Source of the DNA: Prostheceraeus crozeri
Lineage: Eukaryota; Platyhelminthes; Polycladida; Euryleptidae
Direction: 5' to 3'
Length of the DNA: 64,000 nucleotides
Assembly: GCA_907163375.1 (NCBI GenBank)
Contig: CAJQUW010003207.1
Location: 37,899 to 101,898 of the forward strand
Part shown: positions 1 to 11,008 of the stretch, one piece after another
Layout of the letters: the number at the start of each line of letters is the position of its first letter
How positions within the stretch are numbered: the first letter of the stretch is position 1
Made by a program: the position numbers and the translations under genes
The notes under the pieces: generated by a model
What the model saw: the letters and a program-made list of their open reading frames with translations, nothing else
The model's database searches: none
Told to the model about the DNA's origin: nothing

Positions 1-277
1 ATAAGAGAAAATGCTTGAGATTTGATCTCTCTTTGACTTGCTTGTGCACATGAGCTAACAAGTCTAATGTTGAGGAAATTACTACGGCAATTGACTTTGG
101 TTGGTTTTGTGACGGGAAAGCCATAAACTATAAATAGCAACAAGCATTACAGCCTCATAAAATACACTAAGAATGCAATATTCCTATGAAATTGTTCGTT
201 TTCAGTATTCAACAAACATTAGTTTTAAAGAAAATTGATAGCATTCACCATTTACTTCATTTATATTGTTGCTGTAT
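1..277. other. Non-coding A+T-rich DNA
   Basis: No open frame, RNA gene or repeat end that I can support. It is the left flank of the TTAA-bounded element that follows. Confidence 0.5.
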
Positions 278-684
278 TTAACATTTGTATATCATATTAC
301 GCCAGTGTAACTAAAACGTTACGGTTCAAAAAAATGACGTGCCATGTCATGAATGAATATCCGAGCAAGTATTGATTGCTATTTTCGGTATTTGATGGAT
401 AATTAGATCACGCAAATGACATTGACAGTAAATTACATGTGGTCGTTCATACACTGAGCCTTTCAGTATATTAGCAGATTTAAAGACCATTTTTTGTCTA
501 ATTTCGTGATAAAATATAAGCACTAAAAAGTGATAAATTTTGAATTGGCGATTGTTTACCTGAAAATATGTGATAAATAATGTATGGTAATCAAAATATT
601 GTATCATATGTCGCAAGCTGGAGAAGACAGCAGATTCCGAAAAGTGCTGTAACGAAAACGTTACACTGGCGCTAAATGGGTTAA
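278..684. mobile_element. piggyBac-like MITE (non-autonomous)
   Basis: Both outer edges are TTAA (278-281 and 681-684), the target site that piggyBac elements duplicate. Near each edge is an inverted 12-base match, CGCCAGTGTAAC at 300-311 and its complement at 660-671. The right end reads inward TTAACCCATTTAG, which starts with TTAACCC as many piggyBac ends do. The left terminal stretch between TTAA and the inverted match is longer and diverged. There is no transposase. I infer a small internally deleted passenger of about 0.4 kb. A chance pairing of short inverted repeats is the alternative. Confidence 0.45.
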
Positions 685-1194
685 GGGTTCATTAGGACAG
701 AGATCCGTGGGATTTTCTATCTTTGCCTTGAATTTATTTATGCAGGATGCGGTACATATGTTAGGAGAAATAAAGACTTGATACATAAATGCTTAGGCCT
801 GAAATTTATTTGTTTTCGGGTTACAACAGATTTTCGTTATTATGGCGGCCATTTTGAATTAGGCCTATAACGTCATTATTTGACATATGCATGTATGCAA
901 CTTATTGGCTTATCACTAGTCACAAATGAAAGGAAATGGTCGACTTTACGTCTGTTCGCAACACATTATTCGGCCTTAAAATCAAACATTTTCGAGATAT
1001 AGCCTATTTTACAATCATGGCGGCCATTTTGAAAGATGACGTCATAATTTGGCAATGGCTCATAGATGATTTTGGTGACTGACATACATGATATCTGTGA
1101 CATGGATACTTTCCAAAAATACAAGTGCTTAAGGGCTCAGATTGTTTTCGTTTGAAGGCTGTTCCCGCCGGGTGTTGAATGAGCGCATGGGTGT
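685..1194. repeat. Intergenic DNA with a diverged repeat pair
   Basis: Two related units lie about 170 bases apart. Each contains ATGGCGGCCATTTTGAA (near 842 and 1017), followed by a TGACGTCAT-like or ACGTCATTATTTG-like stretch and preceded by a TTTTCG-containing stretch. They look like diverged copies of one dispersed unit. No gene is seen. Function is unknown. Confidence 0.4.
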
Positions 1195-1299
1195 ATTCTC
1201 ATGTATATATATATTTGTAGTCTACCACGTGGTAGGTCACACACAATACAACAATAGGAAAGAAAGAAACAAAGTCAAAGATAACTGCAAAGTCATTGC

Positions 1300-3012
1300 T
1301 TAAATGTTCGTCACAAACTTCTTCCATTTTTCTCGATCTTCACTCAGACGTTTCAATTCTCCATATGAATTCACCCCGTCTTTCCACTTGAGATCGTCCA
1401 GCCACCTCGCTCGTTTTCTTCCTCTTGTTCTCTTCCCGTTGATCTTCGTTTCAAGGATTTTGGTGAGAATGCCATCGTGTCGGAGTTGGTGACCCACATA
1501 GTTGCCTTTTCGACTCGTGATGGTGTTCAGTAGGCATCGTTTTTCATTTGCTTTCATCAAAATTTCATCATTTGTTACTCTGTCAGTCCACTTGATGTTC
1601 ATAATTCTTCTCCAAAACCACATCTCTGCTGCCTCCAGGTATTTGACGTCACGATGTCTGAGTGTCCAGCTCTCGCAACCGTAAAGAAGGGTGCTCCAAC
1701 AGTAGGTCTTTACCATACGCTTCTTGAATTCAATGCTGTTGGATGTCGTGGTCACTTCTTGTACTTTCTTGAAATAGGACTGTTTCGCTTGAGAGATTCT
1801 TGACCTTATTTCTTTCGTACATCGTCCGTCACTTGTTAGAATTGAGCCTAAATACTTGAAATTGTCGACTTTTTCCAGAACTTCATTTCCCACTCGCATT
1901 GTGAAAGGAGAAGGCGAATTTGTTTTCGAAAATATCATAACTTTAGTTTTCTTAGTGTTGATCTTCATGCCGTACTTTTCTGCAGTGTCATTTAAGCTGT
2001 TCATTATGATTTGAAGTCCTCTGAGGCTCGAAGATAACATGGCCTGGTCGTCTGCATATCTAATCGCTGTTGTTCTTTTTCCACACAAATTGACTCCGTG
2101 ATTTGCCACTTTTGAATTTACTTCGTTAGCTAAGAATTGTATACACACATTAAAGAGCATTGGTGATATGATGCATCCTTGACGTACTCCACGCAGAATA
2201 GGGACTTCTCCAGTGAGATCATTACCTACTTTTATGACTGCTTTCTGATGCTGGTATAACTGTGCTATAATGTTTACTTCAGTTTCATTTATTCCAATGC
2301 TGACGAGAATGTTCCACAGGGTACTCCAATTGACTCGGTCAAACGCTTTCTCAAAATCTATCATGGCAACAAATAATGATCGATTGGCTTCGATATATCT
2401 TTCACTTAGCGTTCTGATTGCTGTTATTGCATCTCTCGTTCCTCGTTTCGATCTGAAGCCAAACTGCTCTTCAGTAAGATGTTCTTCTATTCTGGTTGTG
2501 ATTCTTCTTTCGATAATGGCAAGAAGTACTTTTGATGTATGTGAAATCAGACTGATTGTTCTATAGTTCTTGCAGTCGGTAGCACGCACAGTTTTGGGAA
2601 TGGGGATCAAAATGATTTTCGTGAAATCTTCGGGCCAGATTCCAGATTCAAGGATTTTGTTGCACATTTGAGTAATCGTTATCGTCCCAACATGCTCAAG
2701 CCCTTTAATCAATTCAGCTGGGATCTCGTCAACTCCAGGGCTTTTTCCGACTTTCAGTCTTTTTATCGCCATCTCTACTTCGGAATTGAGAATTGAGTTA
2801 ACTTCCTGTACTGCATTCTCGGAGATAGGTCTCGGACTGTAATTTGGGTCCCCATATAATTCACCAATATACTCTTCCCATCTGTTTTTCACATCCTCAG
2901 GTTCAATCAAGTTTTCTCCAATATTTGACTTTATCATTGTTGATCTGTACGACGGTTTCCGTAGATGTTGTTTGATATTGTAGTACGCTTGGTCAGTCTT
3001 ACTCTCTTTCAT
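1300..3012 (-). pseudogene. RTE LINE reverse transcriptase part
   Basis: A 570-codon frame. It contains the reverse transcriptase palm: PGVDEIPAELIK, GFRSKRGT, motif A DFEKAFDRVNW near residue 215, GVRQGCIISP, and the catalytic YADD near 319. A C-terminal region with WTLRHRD and RWLDDLK follows, as in BovB/RTE proteins. There is no RNase H domain, as expected for this clade. The enzyme copies LINE RNA at nicked DNA. The apparent first ATG is probably internal to the ancestral polyprotein, shifted out of frame from the endonuclease. No other stops are seen. Confidence 0.9.
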
Positions 3013-4259
3013 CAGTCGTTCAATTTCTTCACAGTTTCTTGTCCACCATTCTTCCTCTTCGATCTTTTGGCATCACGTCTGATTTGATTGTGTAGCTCTC
3101 GGTATCGTCTCTTTGATTCATCATCCTTCCTGTTTTTGAGTGATCGTCTTTCTTCCATTTTCTTTACTATTTCATTCGTGATGTACGGCTTACGAGGAAT
3201 AATTTTCCGGGTACCGATACAGGTGGTTGCACTTGAGATCACCGCTGTTTTTACGTCTTTCCATTCAAATGTGCTGTTTTGAAGCTGTCGTTCGCATTCT
3301 GATTGAAATTTCTTCTTCACTTCGATGTTCTTCAGGGCTTCGAGGTTCCATCTTGGTTCAGGAGGTTTTCTTCTTACCCTTTTCAGTGTTGTTCTGCAGT
3401 CCATTACCAAAAGTGTGTGGTCGCTACCTACATCTGCTCCAGGGTATGTTCGAACATTCTTGGCTGAATTTTTGAAACGCTTGCGGCAGATGATGTAGTC
3501 TATTTGATTTCTAGTTTTCCCATCTGGGCTTATCCAAGTATAAAGTCTTCTAGGGTGGTGTTCGAAGAGGGTGTTCGTAATTTTTAAGTCTAGCTCTTGA
3601 CAGAATTCGAGTAACCGGGTGCCGCGATCATTTCTGACTCCTAAACTGAAATTTCCTATTTCTTCCTTGCTGTCTTCACACTGTTTTCCAACAATGGCAT
3701 TAAAATCTCCAAGAATGTATAACGGCTCATTATTTTTTATTATTTTCATTAATTCCTTGATGTCTTCATACACCTCTTCTACCAATTGATCGTCTGCAGA
3801 CTGGGTCGGCATATATACCTCAATAAGATTTATATTTCGGGGAGCATTTTCAATTTGAATCAACATTACTCTTTCATTTTTGCACCAATAATTTCTCACA
3901 CTACGACTCCATTTCTTCGAGACAATAAAACCAACTCCGTTTATTTTCTTTCTTTCATTTCCAGAGAAGAAAACACGAGACTGATTTGTATTGAATTCGC
4001 CTGTGGCTTTGTATCTCATTTCAGATATTCCCAATATGTCGATCTTCAATCTCTTCATTTCTAGTTCAACATTTGCGATCTTTTCCGGTGATGACATGGT
4101 TCTTACATTCCAGTGAGCAATACGCATGCGATTTTCCTCAGTAGCGTGTTGACGGTCCGAGTTCACCTGAGGTCCATGATACTTCCGACCGAGCGAGACA
4201 TTCTTTTGAATATCCTTGACGCTGTTGTTTCTCTGATTTCCCATTGTAAACTGCATCAT
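3012..4259 (-). pseudogene. RTE LINE endonuclease (EEP) part
   Basis: This frame of 415 codons is the exonuclease-endonuclease-phosphatase domain that nicks genomic DNA to prime reverse transcription. Visible motifs in order are WNVRTM near residue 50, SEMRY (the catalytic Glu), GDFNAIVG near 180, and a C-terminal GSDH. The stretch YTWISPDGKTRNQIDYI is typical of RTE endonucleases. The frame ends with KKLND and a stop that overlaps the ATG of the downstream frame. In RTE elements the two domains are one polyprotein, and the other frame (EEEEWW...ERLMKES) continues upstream of that ATG without a stop. So I infer a one-base frameshift near 3055-3065 rather than two genes. Confidence 0.88.
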
Positions 4260-4663
4260 GATTGGAACTTGGGAGGTGATATTGCAGTGGTTTCCCGTTG
4301 CCTACTGCAAAGTGGACTGAAGTGGACCACCATTACTCTTCCTGGTTGTTCGTCCGCCGTTGCCGCCGTTGACTTCCAGGGTTAGTCAACCAATTGGTTC
4401 TCCATTGATGGATTCGCCCTCAAGAATCCGTCTTCAAAGGATCCGCCGTTGGTCTTCGCCGTAACCCTAGCACGGGTTCTGCGATATACCCCGCAGCACT
4501 GGGTCCCTGTCTGAACTTAGCCATTGCTCCCGCAATGCCCACCCCCGCGACGTGGACGCGCCAGACAAGAATTACCAAAGTGTAGAGTAGAGAATTGGCT
4601 CTACCTACCTTTGGCCGGGTTAACTACCCTGTGATGGTCCAGGGCAGAGGGCATTCTCATGTA

Positions 4664-7080
4664 ATATGCCTATATTCAATATACAGAATATTTCAAAAAG
4701 TGTTTATTTGAGATGCCGATTGATGCATCAAATTCTATAAATTATCCATCTGCAGTTTCTTGTTTTTGAACTAGAAACTGCCACATATGGATATCTGAAA
4801 ATGACATCTTTCAGTAGGGCATCTACAAAATTTTATCTTTCACTGTGACAGTACTTCTCAAATTTTCTCGATTCAATGAGGATCACACTTTTCGTTTAAT
4901 ATGCTCGGAAACACTAAATACGCTGTCTGCTGGAACCGACATCGGTGGGGTCGACAGTTGCTGCAGCTTGTGTAAAGTTGGATTGCACATTCATCACGCA
5001 ATGATTACACGTTTATGGGATTCGAGGATGAACAGGATCTGTTTACTTGTGGTTATCGAAAAAGGCACAGATTGATGTCCAGGATTTGTTTACATGTGCG
5101 CATCACAAAAGCATACTGCATTTATTGATGGAATGAATTTAATGACAGGATGAGTTTACATGTGGGAACGTAACATTTGAATGATGTCTGATTTATCTTT
5201 TTGACATATCATTACCTCTTCAGTGTTTTGTCAGCCACTTTGTGTGGGACCCCGCTCGTCTGGGTTAGAGTGTTCAGGTTAGGGGTCGAAACACAACTAG
5301 ACGAGTACCTGCTGATGACTGACGGACTGCAGTATTATGTTTTATATCCTTAATCGGTAGATGAAGTAATGATCGATGTATTGTATTTCAAATGAAGAAA
5401 TGTTGGATTCCATGAAGTATCATAAGCGGATTAAGAAACTGGCGATAACAAATTCAAGTGAAGAAATAGTATTTTCCATGAGTAGTCTCATGTATTGTGT
5501 AGTTCGATTGCTTTCGGTGTAGTAGAGTGTCATTGTAATTATATTGTTTGCCTCCATTATCCACCTTCCTCTTATCCACAATTACCATTATCCACCATGT
5601 GTAGTGTCAGATATAGTGTAGCATTAGTTCACTTGTAATCAGTGTAGTAGCCTCATTGTATTTCCGTGTTTTACCTCACACTTTTCCAATTTTTATCGAT
5701 CGGTCTCCTGTTGTTTTATAATATCTATTTTGAATTTCCTTAACCTATGGTGACCATTGTCCTATTCTATTTCCACTACCAGCACCTGTAGTCGGTACAG
5801 TGTATAAGACGTCTGTTTTGAAAGTGTATGCGGCAGTTTTTGGAATCAATGGTATTATTATAGAAGAAGTATTATATTATCAGTAAGAATGAATGGTATT
5901 ACAAGTATTAAGAGTTCCATTTCTACGTGATATTGGGCCAAAGCTGATCAATTTTAATTCGTTTCCACGAGAAAGCTCCATTGAGTTCTTTTAAGAACTG
6001 ATTAATCCAATAGTTACAGTATAGCATTGCATCTGTACACTTGCGGATTGGAGAACGCCATCAATCCTCATTAGGACTACTTCAGTTAATAATTTAAATT
6101 AGTAAGCATTATATTCTATTATAAATGGCTGCTGGGATGATTTTCATCATCGTATGAGAATTTAAAATTCTCTTCTATTGCTTCAGCTCCTCAGACAAGC
6201 ATATCCGGATGGAGACCACTTGCGTGGATAAATGCTACCAACCGTGCATGTGAGGAATGTTTGATAAAATTACAAGTATATATAGCATAGAACTCTCTCT
6301 ACAGGCATCATGAATGCACACATGTCTTACATGCTTGGTGGTACACGCACATTCCAAGTCTATGAATTGTTTTTAAGTACCAAGACATCAGTACGTTCTT
6401 ATGATAGATTTCTGAGAAAATCGTGAGCTACTCTTGGCATGCCTTTCTAAAATCTAAAAGGGATAGCTCTACGCAACTGTTCCAAAGTCATTGATAAAAT
6501 GTGAATTTATACAAAAATGTGAGGCACACCAGCATCAATAAGTTAGGTCTACTCCAAACATGAGATTGTATGAGATCCATAGGCCTGCATACATGAACAT
6601 ATTCTTCATGATTTGTGATTTATTGACTATGACTGATGCCAAAGTATGACAGTGTCTAGAATAGCAGTTGGGACTGCTGTGATCCTTTCCGAAAAGTTAC
6701 TGATGTATCTTCATTCATACAATTTTTGCAAATTATTTTTGTGCAAGGATTTTAAAAGTTTGACCTAAATAATTTGCTTGTCGTCTTACAGATTATGTTA
6801 ATATGCATAGGGCGAGTAGGGTCTAGGCTAAGATGAACTCACCAGCTACATTATATGGGCATCTGCAACAGGTCTTCAAGCAATTCTTCTTTTTGGTAGT
6901 TGCATTGATGTAATGAATTTTTGCTGCTTTTAAACTGAAAACGAAATATCAAAATAATGTTATGAGTTATATTACAGACGCCTACAATAAAAAATTCTAG
7001 CAGCGTTCTTCCAACTGAAAAACATAAAAACATGCATAAAGCGAAAAAACATATTTCTTTGTTTAATTCCCCAAAGCATG
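4664..7080. other. Non-coding DNA, nothing identified
   Basis: About 2.4 kb of A+T-rich DNA. Open frames are short and show no family motif. An imperfect hairpin built from CTCGTCT and AGACGAG lies near 5250-5310. I see no gene, no RNA I trust, and no element ends until the start of Polinton A at 7081. Confidence 0.5.
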
Positions 7081-7143
7081 AGTAGTAGCTCCATCACCGA
7101 CCGAAGGACGGAGGGAGCAAACGCAATTGATGACCGTCACCCG
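7081..7143 (+). repeat. Polinton A left terminal inverted repeat
   Basis: Starts AGTAGTAGCTCCATCAC and pairs with the complement of 17542-17604 over about 60 bases. The AGTAGT start is shared with Polinton B (32298) and the inferred start of Polinton C (55813). Confidence 0.8.
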
Positions 7144-8959
7144 AAGTTAAAAAGTTGAACATGAATCACATGAGTTGGCAACTCCTCATGTTTGACGTCA
7201 ATGTCCCTTGACTTCACGTTTAGCTTGTCTTTGTGATAACACATAGGACATCCTTTGTGCAACACTGGCGCTGACTACTGAAAGCAGGAAAAACAACTTC
7301 GCGTTTCTCATATATAGTAAAAACCAAGTAGAAAGTCAAGTAGAAAGGTATTGGATTAAGAATGGATTGCTGCCCTTTCCCGAGAACGCCTAAACGGCCT
7401 TCATGAGGCCACCTTCAGATACAACTCATAGTGGTCCCAAGTCCATGGCATGTCTTCGGATGTGTATGCAGAGGGGAAGGTTGAAAAATAAGATGAAAGG
7501 AAGTGAGGCCATGCTCACGCCACACGTAAAGAAAAGACACTTTCTATCTTCTTTGTGAGTAGTGAACAAGCTCTTTTTATAGGAATAAGTTACTTTACCG
7601 TAGTAGAATCATCAACGAAGAATTCATGTGAATGTGAACAGGGTGCTATGCGTTTAGTGAATAACCAAGTGCATTTAGAAACTCACTACGCTGATGTGAA
7701 ATACGCAAACGTGTGATATAAGAAGCAATCCAACACTTAAATACATAGAGTAGGGATATATAGGTAGAGTGTCGACTCAAAAAAGTATCTGTATACAGTG
7801 AAAAATTTTATATGAAGAGATTCAGTTTCGTGCCGAGATTACGTTCCCGTGGTCCAAAAAACTATTTGAGAACTTTTGAAAAAAGTCAAAATTTGCCAAT
7901 TTATATACTACCGAGATGACTCTCCTACATAAGTAGCATGACACAAGTTGGATATCAAAAGGAATTAATATTTGCTAATAAGCATCCTATCTAAGCGGAA
8001 ATCAAGCTGATTATCAAGGAAATTTCATGAATGTATTATAATGAAAGTCTTCATGAAAAAGTCACGATATCATTCGTGCTTTCTTGGCTGAAATTTCAAG
8101 TTTTTAATTCAATTTTCACCGGCATGATTTCAAGATTCACTAAATTCATGTTTCATTTCTTGAATCTGAATAGTGATGTGGACCCATTTACATCTTTCAA
8201 ATTTGATTGAAATCATTGTCTTTGATTATGTGATTTTACTGTGCCAGTGGCAGATTGCCTGTGATATGATCACTCTTAATTTAAGAAAATACGCTTGAGG
8301 TGAGCATGAAAGTAATAAGAACCGATCGAATTACTAATTTAGCAAACATTAAATCTCCGAGGCTATCATGAGAATCTGAAATATCATCATTCCTTCTGCA
8401 TAACAATCATGATCACTCAATTCCGCTGTATTTCTTCAAAACTGAAAAAAATTTGCATCTCTCACATTTGGTGACAATACCACATGTATCTCCCTTGAGT
8501 TCATTTAACAAAATCGAAAGTGTATACGCATTGGGGATTTAAAAATGCGGAGGTACCACTCTACCTAATATAATGCACTTACTCTATGATATGGTCATAT
8601 GAGATCAGGACGGTGCATCACTACAGTTCGTTCTAAATGTTTTTCATAATAAACGTGCACATGAATCCTGTAGGATATAAAATTGTGATGTGTTCGCGTC
8701 TGTTAGCGAAGTATCGGTTAAAACTACGCAGTTGATAAAACTAAAACACCTCATCGACATGTAGTTGCATTATCCAGCATCTTCTTATATGAAGTTAGAA
8801 CAGCAATGAATGAGAACTGAACATCTCATCACTATGACTTTTAGGGAGGATAGATCATCACACGAGTTCGGCATCCAAAACTAAATGCTGTTGTTGCGTC
8901 GCATCAGGCATATTCAGATTCACCTGAACGTCCATTCTTGACAATCAACATATTTTGAA
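7144..8959. other. Polinton A interior, no gene legible
   Basis: A+T-rich DNA between the left end and the first gene remnant. No motif or homology to the genes of Polintons B or C is visible. It may hold decayed early genes. Confidence 0.4.
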
Positions 8960-9483
8960 ATTGTTTGATTGCATGATGACTCATTTCATAACTTCATAGC
9001 TTGTGGCAAGAGACCTTGGGCATTCGTTAAAAGCTATAGAAATTGTTGCAAATATAAATGAAAATTTCGAAACTGGCTCATTAGTTGAGCGACTAATGGA
9101 TCTGGATAGCATGCTATGAATCATGACTTGAATCGTTGTTGCATAGAGGATTTCTGCATGCCACATTGCAATGACAGTGAAATTAGGAGGTTGAAATCGG
9201 AGGGACTTGGAATGAAAATGAAAAAAGTGGAACCTATAAGTGATTTGTCGAAAAAAGATCTATCAATAAAATTGACTTCACGAGAAAATTGGAAATATAG
9301 ATGTTTAAATTATTTTTTGAACGGAGCTGCATCTTGTGTTTTAAACGGGTAAGGTCCCTTCTCTTATTGCCATGTTCACATATTGGTAGGTGTTCTACAT
9401 GTTATGTAGCCATGGAAACTACATTTTGTCCCCTTTGTGGTGAAGAAATAATTTCAACAGTCAGTGTACATGTATATCACTGA
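8960..9483 (+). pseudogene. IAP-like UBA/RING gene remnant (Polinton A)
   Basis: The remnant resembles the gene at 51041-51602 in Polinton B. Both contain a segment like LVERLMDLD followed by a conserved IEDF...HCNDSEIRR block. The first half resembles the UBA-type helical domain of inhibitor-of-apoptosis proteins. The end carries a RING finger, C-x2-C...LLPCSHIGRCSTC...FCPLCGEEI, the usual C-terminal ubiquitin-ligase module of IAPs. No BIR repeat is seen. By family knowledge such a protein would ubiquitinate apoptotic factors in the host cytoplasm. The copy is broken. Confidence 0.65.
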
Positions 9484-9489
9484 TGAGGT

Positions 9490-9714
9490 TTGATGCAATC
9501 TTTGACGATTTCAGAACAACCATCTCTGTCTCACCCCTGTATCACCGTCTCATTGAAAAGAGGAAACATGATTTTGCAAAGCAGTAGATTCTTGTGTTCG
9601 AAAAAGCTATTGTCATCCACTGATTGTAGAGAGATGATGCATCGCTTGAGTGATGCTATCATCATTCATGCAAACTGTGAAGATTTTGACTATCTGCTAT
9701 CTGATAATTACTAA
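9490..9714 (+). pseudogene. Unidentified remnant between IAP-like and pX-like genes
   Basis: A short open stretch with no recognised motif. It occupies the same slot as the 50356-50979 gene of Polinton B (between the IAP-like and pX-like genes), and the two share only weak spacing of hydrophobic and acidic residues. I infer positional equivalence, not proven homology. It is likely a fragment. Confidence 0.3.
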
Positions 9715-9879
9715 CCAAAGCAGTCTATGAATACACTTTCATCACTGCTACATAATGGCCCTCTTTCATTGCCTTTCTTGGAGTTATGTGTTCTACAAGT
9801 TGTTTATGGGAAGCCTTTTCCACTTAAACACAATTGATGCAAAGGCACTAAATTATGCGAGTATCACTGTACAAACAGC

Positions 9880-10155
9880 TTGTTCATGTCTGTCTCACAA
9901 TATGCAATAATGTGCTCGGAAAATCGAAAAGTGCGTTATATGAAATTAGATAGCAAAATAGCCAATGCGATTGCCAGGCATGGTAAAGTTCTTCGCACCT
10001 TAAGCATTCAAAAAGCATCAATTCCTACAAAGCGTAAATTACTATCACAAGGCGGCGGCTTCTTGCCCTTTTAGGGCCTATCCTCATGACAGCTGCTGGT
10101 CCTGCTTTGGGAGGATTAGCTGGTGCTCTCGCAAATAAAGCCACAAATGGATAGA
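9880..10155 (+). pseudogene. Adenovirus pX-like small basic protein remnant
   Basis: The recognisable part is basic and ends in SQGGGFL followed by a hydrophobic, Ala/Gly-rich stretch. The pX-like genes at 59053-59418 (Polinton C) and 49836-50227 (Polinton B) share this plan: basic region, GG motif, hydrophobic tail. Adenovirus pX also has a basic region, a GG protease site and a hydrophobic tail. The role in virion maturation or DNA packaging is inferred. The gene lies just before the ATPase remnant, the same order as in C. Confidence 0.55.
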
Positions 10156-10193
10156 TACTAAGTTAGATGGTAAAGCTCTTCATTAAAGTCAAC

Positions 10194-10794
10194 ATGGATT
10201 TCAGTTTACGCTGCAATTGCACTATGTGCATCGTAGGACCATCTCATAGTGACAAGACACATTTAGCACTGGAATTGTTGCAATGACCTTCTGGACCTCA
10301 CACCGAATCGCGTTGTTTGGTGCCATGGAATTCATCAACATGACTTACATCATGAATTGACTGGCAAGGGTTACTTGGTTCAACCGGGAATTATCAGCCC
10401 TGCTGATATTATCGTTCCTGATGATTTACTCAATAAGAGCAAGAAGTCACAAGAAAAAACTGCCATGTTAACCAAGGATGCTCATCGCTTTATCATGCTT
10501 TATCATTTTTATTACGAAAAACATTTTTTCCATGTGGAAAGGAATCACGTCCTCGAAGTCTAAACACACATTACTACATCATCTTTAAAATTCTCGTGAC
10601 AGAAGTCAAGTTGAATTCCTATCTCGACAAGATCTTCCTCGCTCGCAAGTCAAAAGCGTATTTTTAGTATTTGAGACCGCTACGAAAGACCATATAACTA
10701 TTTATTTTTTGATTTTACCTAGGAGTATCCTGAGGATAATCGCTTGCGCAGTCATCTTTTTGAGAACCCAATGATCATATATAAACTGCTATGA
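10194..10794 (+). pseudogene. Packaging ATPase (FtsK/HerA type) remnant
   Basis: The start MDFSLRCNCTMCIVGPSHS resembles Polinton C's MDFRLQCDKVLTVSGPSHA, including the Walker A region. Further on, ADIIVPDDLLNKSKKS corresponds to the Walker B region VVVLDDLLKESKNS, and the end NPMIIYKL matches C's terminus. The family pumps viral DNA into the capsid. The gene is broken. Its stop overlaps the start of the next gene as ATGA, the same junction as in Polinton C. Confidence 0.7.
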
Positions 10795-11008
10795 ATGGTT
10801 ATCAAAGCATGATTTCTGTTCAAGAAGAAGAATACATGCATTTGACAACAATGCAGACTGCTTAGCAGCCTTGGGCAAAACAACTGTCACAACTCAATCA
10901 GCAATATGAACAAGAAGCTGTTCAAAGTAGCAATCCGTTCGAGAGTATGATAAAGCAGAGTTCTACTTTGGAAGAAATGTAACAATTCAAAGAAAAGGTT
11001 TAAAATGA
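10791..11008 (+). pseudogene. Unknown virion protein, left part, before LINE insertion
   Basis: Begins with an MNGYQSMISVQEEEYMHLT-like start, related to the 60070-60762 gene of Polinton C and the 47483-48132 gene of Polinton B, which start SY-S-K/R-M-I/V-V-I-P-Q-x-E-Y-V-Q-L-T. It then runs into the LINE. The function of the family is not known to me; its position beside the ATPase and integrase suggests a virion or packaging role. Confidence 0.6.

Larger units (their letters stand above)
1206..4652 (-). mobile_element. RTE-type LINE, near full length
   Basis: A non-LTR retrotransposon transcribed leftward. It encodes an apurinic-type endonuclease followed by reverse transcriptase, the RTE arrangement. 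ATTCTCATGTA occurs at 1195-1205 and again at 4653-4663, an 11-base target-site duplication that bounds the copy. The 3' end, at the low coordinate, is a short ATATAT run, as RTE elements often end in a simple tandem repeat rather than poly(A). A G+C-rich leader of about 400 bases precedes the coding part. One frameshift separates the endonuclease and reverse transcriptase frames; otherwise the copy is well preserved, so it is fairly young. Confidence 0.9.

Noticed and set aside
4845-5075. 76-codon open frame after the RTE element
   Set aside because: No motif, no homologue recognised and no codon bias visible.
5225-5330. tRNA-like A and B box stretch (GGGTTAGAGTG, GGGGTCGAAAC) with a hairpin, a possible SINE head
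   Set aside because: Box spacing is short, no cloverleaf folds by eye, and no tail or target duplication is seen.
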